Shown here one piece after another: positions 26,021 to 39,545 of a stretch of DNA of 64,000 nucleotides (position 1 is its first letter; every line of letters starts with the position of its first letter). Under the pieces are notes generated by a model that was given only the letters and a program-made list of their open reading frames with translations, made no database searches and had not been told where the DNA came from. The stretch lies in contig NC_079886.1 of the NCBI RefSeq assembly GCF_029227915.1, positions 3,906,001 to 3,970,000 on the forward strand. The letters run 5' to 3'. The DNA is from Hydractinia symbiolongicarpus. Lineage: Eukaryota > Cnidaria > Hydrozoa > Anthoathecata > Hydractiniidae. A program made the position numbers and the translations under genes.

Positions 26021-29000
26021 AATCGTTTCACTGTTAAAAGCGATGCAACCTAGTAATATCAGAAACATATCGCTAAATACATGTTGGTACGAATATATGA
26101 TGCAACCGTTGTAACAGAAACGGGCTGATACCGTTAGAAAGTCAATGAAATGTAGTTTTTGAAACTGTCTCAATTTCTTCAGCGTGCGATAACGGCTAGG
26201 ATTGGTCCCACAGTAAAAAATGACTTGTATATCTACATTTTTAAATGAAGCGCTACCACGGCGCCCAGTGTAACCTCTGAGTTCCGTCAATCATGACAAT
26301 TTAAGAAGAATGTTATTTCATGGAGTCCAATTGCCTCATTCATTACATTTGTAAGGTCACAGTCCAAAATCAGTTCAATTAAGTCCCACAGTCAATCGTT
26401 TCACTGTTAAAAGCGATGCAACCCAGTAATATCCGAAAGATATCGCTAAATACATGTTGGTACGAATATGTGACGCAACTGTTGCAACTGAAACGGACTG
26501 ATACCGTTAGAAAGGCAATGAAATGTAGTTTTTGAAACTGTCTCTATTTCTTCAGCGTGCGATAACGGCTAGGATTGGTCCTACAGTAAAAAATGACTTA
26601 TTCATCTGCATTTATAAATGAAGCGCTACTACAGCGCCCAGTGTAATCGCTGAGTTCTAGCAATCATGTCAAATTCAGAACATTATTACTTCTTGGAGTC
26701 CAATTGTTTCAATTATCACATTTATAAAGTTTAAGTCCAAAATCAGTTCAATTATGTCCCACAGTCAATCGTTTCACTGTTAAAAGCGATACAACCTAGT
26801 AATATCAGAAATATATCGCTAAACACATGTTGGTACAAATATGTGACGCAACCGTTGTAACAGAAACGGACTGATACCGTTAGAAAGTCAATGAAATGTA
26901 GTTTTTGAAACTGTCTCAATTTCTTCAGCGTGCGATAACGGCTAGGATTGGTCCCACAGTAAAAAATGACTTATATATCTACATTTTTAAATGAAGCGCT
27001 ACCACAGCGCCCAGTGTAACTTCTGAGTTCCGTCAATCATGACAATTTAAGAAGAATGTTATTTCATGGAGTCCAATTATCTCATTCATCACATTTGTAA
27101 GGTCAGAGTCCAAAATCAGTTCAATTAAGTCCCACAGTCAATCGTTTCACTGTTAAAAGCGATGCAACCTAGTAATATCCGAAATACATCGCTAAATACA
27201 TGTTGGTACGAATATGTGACGCAACTGTTGCAACTGAAACGGACTGATACCGTTAGAAAGTCAATGAAATGTAGTTTTTGAAACTGTCTCTATTTCTTCA
27301 GCGTGCAATAACGGCTAGGATTGGTCCTACATTAAAAAATGACTTATTTATCTGCATTTATAAATGAAGCGCTACCACAGCGCCCAGTGTATTCGCTGAG
27401 TTCTAGCAATCATGTCAAATTCAGAACATTGTTACTTCTTGGAGTCCAATTGTCTGAATTATCACATTTATAAAGTTTAAGTCCAAAATCAGTTCAATTA
27501 TGTCCCACAGTCAATCGTTTCACTGTTAAAAGCGATACAACCTAGTAATATCAGAAAAATATCGCTAAACACATGTTGGTACGAAAATGTGACGCAACCG
27601 TTGTAACAGAAACGGACTGATACCGTTAGAAAGTCAATGAAATGTAGTTTTTGAAACTGTCTCAATTTCTTCAGCGTGTGATAACGGCAAGAATTGGTCC
27701 CACAGTAAAAAATGACTTATATATATACATTTTTAAATGAAGCGCTACCACAGTGCCCAGTTTAATCGCTGAGTTCCGTCAATCATGCCAATTTAAGAAG
27801 AATGTTATTGCATGGAGTCCAATTGTCTCATTTATCACATTTATAAAGTTAAAGTCCCAAATCAGTTCAAGTAAGTCCCACAGTCAATCGTTTCACTGTT
27901 AAAAGCGATGCAACCTAGTAATATCAGAAACATATCGCTAAATACATGTTGGTACGAATATATGATGCAACCGTTGTAACAGAAACGGGCTGATACCGTT
28001 AGAAAGTCAATGAAATGTAGTTTTTGAAACTGTCTCAATTTCTTCAGCGTGCGATAACGGCTAGGATTGGTCCCACAGTAAAAAATGACTTGTATATCTA
28101 CATTTTTAAATGAAGCGCTACCACGGCGCCCAGTGTAACCTCTGAGTTCCGTCAATCATGACAATTTAAGAAGAATGTTATTTCATGGAGTCCAATTGCC
28201 TCATTCATTACATTTGTAAGGTCACAGTCCAAAATCAGTTCAATTAAGTCCCACAGTCAATCGTTTCACTGTTAAAAGCGATGCAACCCAGTAATATCCG
28301 AAAGATATCGCTAAATACATGTTGGTACGAATATGTGACGCAACTGTTGCAACTGAAACGGACTGATACCGTTAGAAAGGCAATGAAATGTAGTTTTTGA
28401 AACTGTCTCTATTTCTTCAGCGTGCGATAACGGCTAGGATTGGTCCTACAGTAAAAAATGACTTATTCATCTGCATTTATAAATGAAGCGCTACTACAGC
28501 GCCCAGTGTAATCGCTGAGTTCTAGCAATCATGTCAAATTCAGAACATTATTACTTCTTGGAGTCCAATTGTTTCAATTATCACATTTATAAAGTTTAAG
28601 TCCAAAATCAGTTCAATTATGTCCCACAGTCAATCGTTTCACTGTTAAAAGCGATACAACCTAGTAATATCAGAAATATATCGCTAAACACATGTTGGTA
28701 CAAATATGTGACGCAACCGTTGCAACAGAAACGGACTGATACCGTTAGAAAGTCAATGAAATGTAGTTTTTGAAACTGTCTCAATTTCTTCAGCGTGCGA
28801 TAACGGCTAGGATTGGTCCCACAGTAAAAAATGACTTATATATCTACATTTTTAAATGAAGCGCTACCACAGCGCCCAGTGTAACTTCTGAGTTCCGTCA
28901 ATCATGACAATTTAAGAAGAATGTTATTTCATGGAGTCCAATTATCTCATTCATCACATTTGTAAGGTCACAGTCCAAAATCAGTTCAATTAAGTCCCAC

Positions 29001-31988
29001 AGTCAATCGTTTCACTGTTAAAAGCGATGCAACCTAGTAATATCCGAAATACATCGCTAAATACATGTTGGTACGAATATGTGACGCAACTGTTGCAACT
29101 GAAACGGACTGATACCGTTAGAAAGTCAATGAAATGTAGTTTTTGAAACTGTCTCTATTTCTTCAGCGTGAAATAACGACTAGGATTGGTCCTACATTAA
29201 AAAATGACTTATTTATCTGCATTTATAAATGAAGCGCTACCACAGCGCCCAGTGTAATCGCTGAGTTCTAGCAATCATGTCAAATTCAGAACATTGTTAC
29301 TTCTTGGAGTCCAATTGTCTGAATTATCACATTTATAAAGTTTAAGTCCAAAATCAGTTCAATTATGTCCCACAGTCAATCGTTTCACTGTTAAAAGCGA
29401 TACAACCTAGTAATATCAGAAAAATATCGCTAAACACATGTTGGTACGAATATGTGACGCAACCGTTGTAACAGAAACGGACTGATACCGTTAGAAAGTC
29501 AATGAAATGTAGTTTTTGAAACTGTCTCAATTTCTTCAGGGTGCTATAACGGCTAGGATTGGTCCCACAGTAAAAAATGACTTATATATCTACATTTTTA
29601 AATGAAGCGCTACCCCGGCGCCCAGTGTAACCTCTGAGTTCCGTCAATCATGACAATTTAAGAAGAATGTTATTTCATGGAGTCCAATTGTCTCATTCAT
29701 TACATTTGTAAGGTCACAGTCCAAAATCAGTTCAATTAAGTCCCACAGTCAATCGTTTCACTGTTAAAAGCGATGCAACCTAGTAATATCAGAAAAATAT
29801 CGCTAAATACATGTTGGTCAGAATACGTGACGCAACCGTTGTTACAGAAACGCACTGATACCTTTAGAAAGTCAATGAAATGTAGTTTTTGAAACTGTCT
29901 CAATTTCTTTAGCGTGCGATAACAGCTAGGATTGGTCCCACAGTAAAAAATGACTTATATAACTACATTTTTAAATGAAGCGCTACTACAGTGCCCAGTT
30001 TAATCGCTGAGTTCCGTCAATCATGCCAATTTAAGAAGAATGTTATTGCATGGAGTCCAATTGTCTCAATTATCACATTTATAAAGTTAAAGTCCCAAAT
30101 CAGTTCAAGTAAGTCCCACAGTCAATCGTTTCACTGTTAAAAGCGATGCAACCTAGTAATATCAGAAACATATCGCTAAATACATGTTGGTACGAATATA
30201 TGATGCAACCGTTGTAACAGAAACGGGCTGATACCGTTAGAAAGTCAATGAAATGTAGTTTTTGAAACTGTCTCAATTTCTTCAGCGTGCGATAACGGCT
30301 AGGATTGGTCCCACAGTAAAAAATGACTTGTATATCTACATTTTTAAATGAAGCGCTACCACGGCGCCCAGTGTAACCTCTGAGTTCCGTCAATCATGAC
30401 AATTTAAGAAGAATGTTATTTCATGGAGTCCAATTGCCTCATTCATTACATTTGTAAGGTCACAGTCCAAAATCAGTTCAATTAAGTCCCACAGTCAATC
30501 GTTTCACTGTTAAAAGCGATGCAACCCAGTAATATCCGAAAGATATCGCTAAATACATGTTGGTACGATTATGTGACGCAACTGTTGCAACTGAAACGGA
30601 CTGATACCGTTAGAAAGGCAATGAAATGTAGTTTTTGAAACTGTCTCTATTTCTTCAGCGTGCGATAACGGCTAGGATTGGTCCTACAGTAAAAAATGAC
30701 TTATTCATTTGCATTTATAAATGAAGCGCTACTACAGCGCCCAGTGTAATCGCTGAGTTCTAGCAATCATGTCAAATTCAGAACATTATTACTTCTTGGA
30801 GTCCAATTGTTTCAATTATCACATTTATAAAGTTTAAGTCCAAAATCAGTTCAATTATGTCCCACAGTCAATCGTTTCACTGTTAAAAGCGATACAACCT
30901 AGTAATATCAGAAATATATCGCTAAACACATGTTGGTACAAATATGTGACGCAACCGTTGTAACAGAAACGGACTGATACCGTTAGAAAGTCAATGAAAT
31001 GTAGTTTTTGAAACTGTCTCAATTTCTTCAGCGTGCGATAACGGCTAGGATTGGTCCCACAGTAAAAAATGACTTATATATCTACATTTTTAAATGAAGC
31101 GCTACCACAGCGCCCAGTGTAACCTCTGAGTTCCGTCAATCATGACAATTTAAGAAGAATGTTATTTCATGGAGTCCAATTATCTCATTCATCACATTTG
31201 TAAGGTCACAGTCCAAAATCAGTTCAATTAAGTCCCACAGTCAATCGTTTCACTGTTAAAAGCGATGCAACCTAGTAATATCCGAAATACATCGCTAAAT
31301 ACATGTTGGTACGAATATGTGACGCAACTGTTGCAACTGAAACGGACTGATACCGTTAGAAAGTCAATGAAATGTAGTTTTTGAAACTGTCTCTATTTCT
31401 TCAGCGTGAAATAACGGCTAGGATTGGTCCTACATTAAAAAATGACTTATTTATCTGCATTTATAAATGAAGCGCTACCACAGCGCCCAGTGTAATCGCT
31501 GAGTTCTAGCAATCATGTCAAATTCAGAACATTGTTACTTCTTGGAGTCCAATTGTCTGAATTATCACATTTATAAAGTTTAAGTCCAAAATCAGTTCAA
31601 TTATGTCCCACAGTCAATCGTTTCACTGTTAAAAGCGATACAACCTAGTAATATCAGAAAAATATCGCTAAACACATGTTGGTACGAATATGTGACGCAA
31701 CCGTTGTAACAGAAACGGACTGATACCGTTAGAAAGTCAATGAAATGTAGTTTTTGAAACTGTCTCAATTTCTTCAGGGTGCTATAACGGCTAGGATTGG
31801 TCCCACAGTAAAAAATGACTTATATATCTACATTTTTAAATGAAGCGCTACCCCGGCGCCCAGTGTAACCTCTGAGTTCCGTCAATCATGACAATTTAAG
31901 AAGAATGTTATTTCATGGAGTCCAATTGTCTCATTCATCACATTTGTAAGGTCACAGTCCAAAATCAGTTCAATTAAGTCCCAGAGTC
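26021..31988 (+). repeat. Five-monomer (1865-bp) higher-order repeat, three copies
   Basis: Units start at 26021, 27886 and 30124. Diagnostic series such as CAGAAACATATCGC, GACTTGTATATC, TTGCCTCATTCATTAC, GGTACAAATATG and CCGAAATACATCGC recur at 1865 bp and then at 2238 bp. The second copy is lengthened by one monomer (29751-30123), whose GGTCAGAATACGTG variant is otherwise found at 21171 and 24529. A 94-97-codon open frame on the minus strand repeats with the unit. It carries no recognisable domain and is not called a gene. Confidence 0.88.
29751..30123 (+). repeat. Extra sixth monomer in the 1865-bp unit
   Basis: This single unit interrupts the five-monomer period. It carries GGTCAGAATACGTG, CAGAAACGCACTG and TATAACTACATT, the same linked set as the units starting at 21171 and 24529, at distances of 3358 and 5222 bp. 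It was probably brought in by unequal exchange or conversion from that family. Confidence 0.75.
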
Positions 31989-32734
31989 AATCGTTTCACT
32001 GTTAAAAGCGATGCAACCTAGTAATATCCGAAAGATATCGCTAAATACATGTTGGTACGAATATGTGACGCAACTGTTGCAACTGAAACGGACTGATACC
32101 GTTAGAAAGTCAATGAAATGTAGTTTTTGAAACTGTCTCTATTTCTTCAGCGTGCAATAACGGCTAGGATTGGTCCTACATTAAAAAATGACTTATTTAT
32201 CTGCATTTATAAATGAAGCGCTACCACAGCGCCCAGTGTATTCGCTGAGTTCTAGCAATCATGTCAAATTCAGAACATTGTTACTTCTTGGAGTCCAATT
32301 GTCTGAATTATCACATTTATAAAGTTTAAGTCCAAAATCAGTTCAATTATGTCCCACAGTCAATCGTTTCACTGTTAAAAGCGATACAACCTAGTAATAT
32401 CAGAAAAATATCGCTAAACACATGTTGGTACGAAAATGTGACGCAACCGTTGTAACAGAAACGGACTGATACCGTTAGAAAGTCAATGAAATGTAGTTTT
32501 TGAAACTGTCTCAATTTCTTCAGCGTGTGATAACGGCAAGAATTGGTCCCACAGTAAAAAATGACTTATATATATACATTTTTAAATGAAGCGCTACCAC
32601 AGTGCCCAGTTTAATCGCTGAGTTCCGTCAATCATGCCAATTTAAGAAGAATGTTATTGCATGGAGTCCAATTGTCTCATTTATCACATTTATAAAGTTA
32701 AAGTCCCAAATCAGTTCAAGTAAGTCCCACAGTC

Positions 32735-34021
32735 AATCGTTTCACTGTTAAAAGTTATGCATTCTAGTAATATCAGAAAAATATCGCTAAATACATGTTG
32801 GTACGATTATGTGACGCAACTGTTGCAACTGAAACGGACTGATACCGTTAGAAAGGCAATGAAATGTAGTTTTTGAAACTGTCTCTATTTCTTCAGCGTG
32901 CGATAACGGCTAGGATTGGTCCTACAGTAAAAAATGACTTATTCATTTGCATTTATAAATGAAGCGCTACTACAGCGCCCAGTGTAATCGCTGAGTTCTA
33001 GCAATCATGTCAAATTCAGAACATTATTACTTCTTGGAGTCCAATTGTTTCAATTATCACATTTATAAAGTTTAAGTCCAAAATCAGTTCAATTATGTCC
33101 CACAGTCAATCGTTTCACTGTTAAAAGCGATACAACCTAGTAATATCAGAAATATATCGCTAAACACATGTTGGTACAAATATGTGACGCAACCGTTGTA
33201 ACAGAAACGGACTGATACCGTTAGAAAGTCAATGAAATGTAGTTTTTGAAACTGTCTCAATTTCTTCAGCGTGCGATAACGGCTAGGATTGGTCCCACAG
33301 TAAAAAATGACTTATATATCTACATTTTTAAATGAAGCGCTACCACAGCGCCCAGTGTAACCTCTGAGTTCCGTCAATCATGACAATTTAAGAAGAATGT
33401 TATTGCATGGAGTCCAATTGTCTCATTTATCACATTTATAAAGTTAAAGTCCCAAATCAGTTCAAGTAAGTCCCACAGTCAATCGTTTCACTGTTAAAAG
33501 TTATGCATTCTAGTAATATCCGAAAGATATCGCTAAATACATGTTGGTACGATTATGTGACGCAACTGTTGCAACTGAAACGGACTGATACCGTTAGAAA
33601 GGCAATGAAATGTAGTTTTTGAAACTGTCTCAATTTCTTCAGCGTGTGATAACGGCAAGAATTGGTCCCACAGTAAAAAATGACTTATATATATACATTT
33701 TTAAATGAAGCGCTACCACAGTGCCCAGTTTAATCGCTGAGTTCCGTCAATACTGATACCGTTAGAAAGTCAATGAAATGTAGTTTTTGAAACTGTCTCA
33801 ATTTCTTCAGCGTGTGATAACGGCAAGAATTGGTCCCACAGTAAAAAATGACTTATATATATACATTTTTAAATGAAGCGCTACCACAGTGCCCAGTTTA
33901 ATCGCTGAGTTCCGTCAATCATGCCAATTTAAGAAGAATGTTATTGCATGGAGTCCAATTGTCTCATTTATCACATTTATAAAGTTAAAGTCCCAAATCA
34001 GTTCAAGTAAGTCCCACAGTC
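32735..34021 (+). repeat. Rearranged patch with 168-bp partial duplication
   Basis: The unit starting at 33481 and what follows span 541 bp, that is 373 plus 168. At 33751 the text GTTCCGTCAAT joins to ACTGATACCGTTAG, so the segment 33584-33751 is followed directly by a second copy starting at 33752. The unusual GTTATGCATTCTAG variant marks the units at 32735, 33481 and 34022 only. This is a local tandem duplication of less than half a monomer, with a break unrelated to the unit boundary. Confidence 0.85.
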
Positions 34022-36629
34022 AATCGTTTCACTGTTAAAAGTTATGCATTCTAGTAATATCAGAAAAATATCGCTAAATACATGTTGGTACGAATATATG
34101 ATGCAACCGTTGTAACAGAAACGTGCTGATACCGTTAGAAAGTCAATGAAATGTAGTTTTTGAAACTGTCTCAATTTCTTCAGCGTGCGATAACGGCTAG
34201 GATTGGTCCCACAGTGAAAATTGACTTATATATCTACATTTTTAAATGAAGCGCTACCCCGGCACCCAGTGTAACCTCTGAGTTCCGTCAATCATGACAA
34301 TTTAAAAAGAATGTTATTTCATGGAGTCCAATTGTCTCATTCATTACATTTGTAAGGTCACAGTCCAAAATCAGTTCAATTAAGTCCCACAGTCAATCGT
34401 TTCACTGTTAAAAGCGATGCAACCTAGTAATATCCGAAAGATATCGCTAAATACATGTTGGTACGAATATGTGACGCAACTGTTGCAACTGAAACGGACT
34501 GATACCGTGAGAAAGGCAATGAAATGTAGTTTTTGAAACTGTCTCTATTTCTTCAGCGTGCGATAACGGCTAGGATTGGTCCTACAGTAAGAAATGACTT
34601 ATTCATCTGCATTTATAAATGAAGCGCTACCACAGCGCCCAGTGTAATCGCTGAGTTCTAGCAATCATGTCAAATTCAGAACATTGTTACTTCTTGGAGT
34701 CCAATTGTTTCAATTATCACATTTATAAAGTTTAAGTCCAAAATCAGTTCAATTATGTCCCACAGTCAATCGTTTCACTGTTAAAAGCGATACAACCTAG
34801 TAATATCAGAAAAATATCGCTAAACACATGTTGGTACAAATATGTGACGCAACCGTTGTAACAGAAACGGACTGATACCGTTAGAAAGTAAATGAAATGT
34901 AGTTTTTGAAACTGTCTCAATTTCTTCAGCGTGTGAGAACGGCTAGAATTGGTCCTACAGTAAAAAATGACTTATATATCTACATTTTTAAATGAAGCGC
35001 TACCACTGTGCCCAGTTTAATCGCTGAGTTCCGTCAATCATGCCAATTTAAGAAGAATGTTATTGCATGGAGTCCAATTGTCTCAATTATCACATTTATA
35101 AAGTTAAAGTCCCAAATCAGTTCAAGTAAGTCCCACAGTCAATCGTTTCACTGTTAAAAGGGATGCAACCTAGTAATATCAGAAAATATCGCTAAATACA
35201 TGTTGGTACGAATATGTGACACAACCGTTTTAACTGAAACGGACTGATACCGTTAGAAAGTCCATGAAATGTAGTTTTTGAAACTGTTTCTATTTCTTCA
35301 GCGTGCGATAACGGCTAGGATTGGTCCCACAGTAAAAAATGACTTATTTATTTAAGTTTTTAAATAAAGCGCTACCATAGCGTCCAGTGTAATCGGTGAA
35401 TTCCAACAATCATGTCAAATTTAGAAGAATGTTATTTCTAGGAGTCCAAATGTGTCATTTATTACATTTATAAGGTCAGATTCCAAAATCAGTTCAATTA
35501 AATCCCACAGTCAATCGTTTCACTGTTAAAAGCGATTCAACCTAGTAATATTAGAAAAATATCGCTAAATACATGTTGGTACGAAAATGTGACGCAACCG
35601 TTGTAACAGAAACGGGCTGATACCGTTAGAAAGTCAATGAAATGTAGTTTTTAAACTGTCTCAATTTTTTCAGCGTGCGATAACGGCTAGGATTGGTCCC
35701 ACAGTAAAAAATGACTTATATATCTACATTTTTAGATGAAGCGCTAACAAAGCGCCCAGTGCAACCTCTGAGTTCCGTCAATCATGACAATTTAAGAAGA
35801 ATTTTATTTCATGGAGTCCAATTGTCTCATTCATCACATTTGTAAGGTCACAGTCCAAAATCAGTTCAATTAAGTCCCACAGTCAATCGTTTCACTGTTA
35901 AAAGCGATGCAACCTAGTAATATCCGAAAGATATCGCTAAATACATGTTGGTACGAATATGTGACGCAACTGTTGCAACTGAAACGGACTGATTTCGTTG
36001 GAAAGTCAATGAAATGTAGTTTTTGAAACTGTCTCTATTTCTTCAGCGTGCGATAACGGCTAGGATTGGTCCTACAGTAAAAAATGACTTATATATCTAC
36101 ATTTTTAAATGAAGCGCTACCACAGCGACCAGTGTAACCTCTGATTTCTGTCAATCATGACAATTTAAGAAGAATGTTATTTCACGGAGTCCAATTGTCT
36201 CATTCATCACATTTGTAAGGTCACAGTCCAAAATCAGTTCAATTAAGTCCCACAGTCAATCGTTTCACTGTTAAAAGCGATGCAACCTAGTAATATCCGA
36301 AAGATATCGCTAAATACATGTTGGTACGAATATGTGACGCAACTGTTGCAACTGAAACGGACTGATACCGTTAGAAAGTCAATGAAATGTAGTTTTTGAA
36401 ACTGTCTCTATTTCTTCAGCGTGCGATAACGGCTAGGATTGGTCCTACATTAAAAATGACTTATTTATCTGCATTTATAAATGAAGCGCTACCACAGTGC
36501 CCAGTGTAACCGCTGAGTTCTAGCAATCATGTCAAATTCAGAACATTGTTACTTCTTGGAGTCCAATTGTCTGAATTATCACATTTATAAAGTTTAAGTC
36601 CAAAATCAGTTCAATTATGTCCCACAGTA

Positions 36630-36993
36630 AATCGTTAAAGCGATACAACCTAGTAATATCAGAAAAATATCGCTAAACACATGTTGGTACGAATATGTGA
36701 CGCAACCGTTGTAACAGAAACGGACTGATACCGTTAGAAAGTCAATGAAATGTAGTTTTTGAAACTGTCTCAATTTCTTCAGCGTGTGATAACGGCAAGA
36801 ATTGGTCCCACAGTAAAAAATTACTTATTTATATACATTTTTAAATGAAGCGCTACCACAGTGCCCAGTTTAATCGCTGAGTTCCGTCAATCATGACAAT
36901 TTAAGAAGAATGTTATTGCATGGAGTCCAATTGTCTCAATTATCACATTTATAAAGTTAAAGTCCCAAATCAGTTCAAGTAAGTCCCACAGTC
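36630..36993 (+). repeat. Monomer with 9-bp deletion
   Basis: This unit is 364 bp. Near its start CGTTTCACTGTTAAAAGCG has become CGTTAAAGCG, a 9-bp loss between two GTT triplets, again with microhomology at the join. Confidence 0.8.
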
Positions 36994-37366
36994 AATCGTT
37001 TCACTGTTAAAAGCGATGCAACGTAGTAATTTCAGAAAAATATCGCTAAATACATGTTGGAACGAATATATGATGCAACCGTTGTAACTGAAACGGACTG
37101 ATTTCGTTAGAAAGTCAATGAAATGTAGTTTTTGAAACTGTCTCAATTTCTTCAGGGTGCGATAACGGCTAGGATTGGTCCCACAGTAAAAAATGACTTA
37201 TATATCTACATTTTTAAATGAAGCGCTACCACAGCGCCCAGTGTAACGTCTGAGTTCCGTCAATCATGACAATTTAAGAAGAATGTTATTTCATGGAGTC
37301 CAATTTTCTCATTCATCACATTTGTAAGGTCACAGTCCAAAATCAGTTCTATTAAGTCCCACAGTC

Positions 37367-37671
37367 AATCGTTTCACTGTTAAAAGCGATGCAACCTAGT
37401 AATATCCGAAAGATATCGCTAAATACATGTTGGTACGAATATGTGACGCAACTGTTGCAACTGAAACGGACTGATTTCGTTAGAAAGTCAATGAAATGTA
37501 GTTTTTGAAACTGTCTCCATTTCTTCAGCGTGCGATAACGGCCCAGTGTAATCGCTGAGTTCTAGCAATCATGTCAAATTCAGAACATTGTTCCTTCTTG
37601 GAGTCCAATTGTCTCAATTATCACATTTATAAAGTTTAAGTCCAAAATCAGTTCAATTAAGTCTCACAGTC
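37367..37671 (+). repeat. Monomer with 68-bp internal deletion
   Basis: This unit is 305 bp. GCGATAACGG joins to CCCAGTGTAATCGC near 37542, which removes the ATATATCTACATTTTT stretch and the left arm of the GCGCT/AGCGC hairpin. Phase resumes normally at 37672. Confidence 0.85.
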
Positions 37672-38044
37672 AATCGTTTCACTGTTAAATGCGATACAAC
37701 GTAGTAATATCAGAAAAATATCGCTAAACACATGTTGGTACGAATATGTGACGCAACCGTTGTAACAGAAACGGACTGATATCGTTAGAAAGTCAATGAA
37801 ATGAAGTTTTTGAAACTGTCTCAATTTCTTCAGCGTGCGATAACGGCTAGGCTAGGTCCCACAGTAAAAAATGACTTATATATCTACATTTTTAAGTGAA
37901 GCGCTACCACAGCGCCCAGTGTAATCGCTGAGTACCGGCAATCATGCCAATTTAAGAAGAATGTTATTTTATGGAGTCCGATTTTCTCAATTATCACATT
38001 TGTAAAGTTAAAGTCCAAAATCAGTTCAATTAAGTCCCACAGTT

Positions 38045-38235
38045 AATCGTTTCACTGTTAAAAGTGATTCAACCTAGTAATATCAGAAAAATATCGCTAA
38101 GTACATGTTGGTACGAATATGTGTACCGGCAATCATGCCAATTTAAGAAGAATGTTATTTTATGGAGTCCAATTGTCTCAATTATCACATTTATAAAGTT
38201 AAAGTCCAAAATCAGTTCAATTAAGTCCCACAGTC
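38045..38235 (+). repeat. Truncated 191-bp monomer, copy 1
   Basis: At 38123/38124 GGTACGAATATGTG joins directly to TACCGGCAATCATGCC, which removes 182 bp from the middle of the unit, including all four CCGTT/AACGG motifs and the hairpin. The join makes a 62-codon open frame from 38064, which is an accident of the deletion. Confidence 0.85.
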
Positions 38236-39354
38236 AATCGTTTCACTATTAAAAGTGATTCAACCTAGTAATATCAGAAAAATATCGCTAAGTACATGTT
38301 GGTACGAATATGTGACACGACCGTTGTAGCAGAAACGGACTGATGCCGTTTGAAAGTCAATGAAATGTAGTTTTTGAAACTGTCTCAATTTCTTCAGCGT
38401 GCGATAACGGCTAAGATTGGTCACACAGTAAAAAATGACTTATATATCTACATTTTTAAATGAAGCGCTACCACAGCGCACAGTGTAATTGCTGAGTTCC
38501 GTCAATCATGCCAATTTAAGAAGAATTTTATTGCATGGAGTCCAATTGTCTCTATTATCACATTTATAAAGTTGAAGTCCAAAATCAGTTCAAGTAAGTC
38601 CCACAGTCAATCGTTTCACTGTTAAAAGCGATGCAACCTAGTAATATCAGAAAAATATCACTAAATACATGTTGGTACAAATATGTGACGCAACCGTTGT
38701 AACAGAAACGGACTGATACCGTTAGAAAGTCAATGAAATGTAGTTGTTGAAACTGTCTCTATTTCTTCAGCGTGCCATAACGGCTTGGATTGGTCCTACA
38801 GTAAAAATAGACTTATTTATCTGCATTTTTAAATGAAGCGCTACCACAGCGCCCTGTGTAATCGCTGAGTTCTAGCAATCATGTCAAATTCAGAACACTG
38901 TTACTTCTTGGAGTCCAATTGTCTCAATTATCACATTTAGAAAGTTAAAGTCCAAAATCAGTTCAATTAAGTCCCACAGTCAATCGTTTCACTGTTAAAA
39001 GCGATGCAACCTAGTATTATCAGAAAAATATCGCTCAACACATGTTGGTACGAATATGTGACGCAACCGTTGTAACAGAAACGGACTGATATCGTTAGAA
39101 AGTCAATGAAATGAAGTTTTTGAAACTGTCTCAATTTCTTCAGCGTGCGATAACGGCTAGGCTAGGTCCCACAGTAAAAAATGACTTATATATCTACATT
39201 TTTAAGTGAAGCGCTACCACAGCGCCCAGTGTAATCGCTGAGTACCGGCAATCATGCCAATTTAAGAAGAATGTTATTTTATGGAGTCCGATTTTCTCAA
39301 TTATCACATTTGTAAAGTTAAAGTCCAAAATCAGTTCAATTAAGTCCCACAGTT

Positions 39355-39545
39355 AATCGTTTCACTGTTAAAAGTGATTCAACCTAGTAATATCAGAAAA
39401 ATATCGCTAAGTACATGTTGGTACGAATATGTGTACCGGCAATCATGCCAATTTAAGAAGAATGTTATTTTATGGAGTCCAATTGTCTCAATTATCACAT
39501 TTATAAAGTTAAAGTCCAAAATCAGTTCAATTAAGTCCCACAGTC
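39355..39545 (+). repeat. Truncated 191-bp monomer, copy 2
   Basis: Same junction as in the copy 1310 bp upstream. Because the two breaks are identical to the base, the deletion came first and the tandem duplication of the larger block followed. Confidence 0.85.

Noticed and set aside
24141-30393. Repeated 94-97-codon minus-strand open frames (24141, 25997, 27862, 30100)
   Set aside because: They occur only because the same satellite block is copied. Other monomers carry stops in this frame, there is no recognisable domain, and the frame spans three-quarters of a monomer with no sign of codon constraint.
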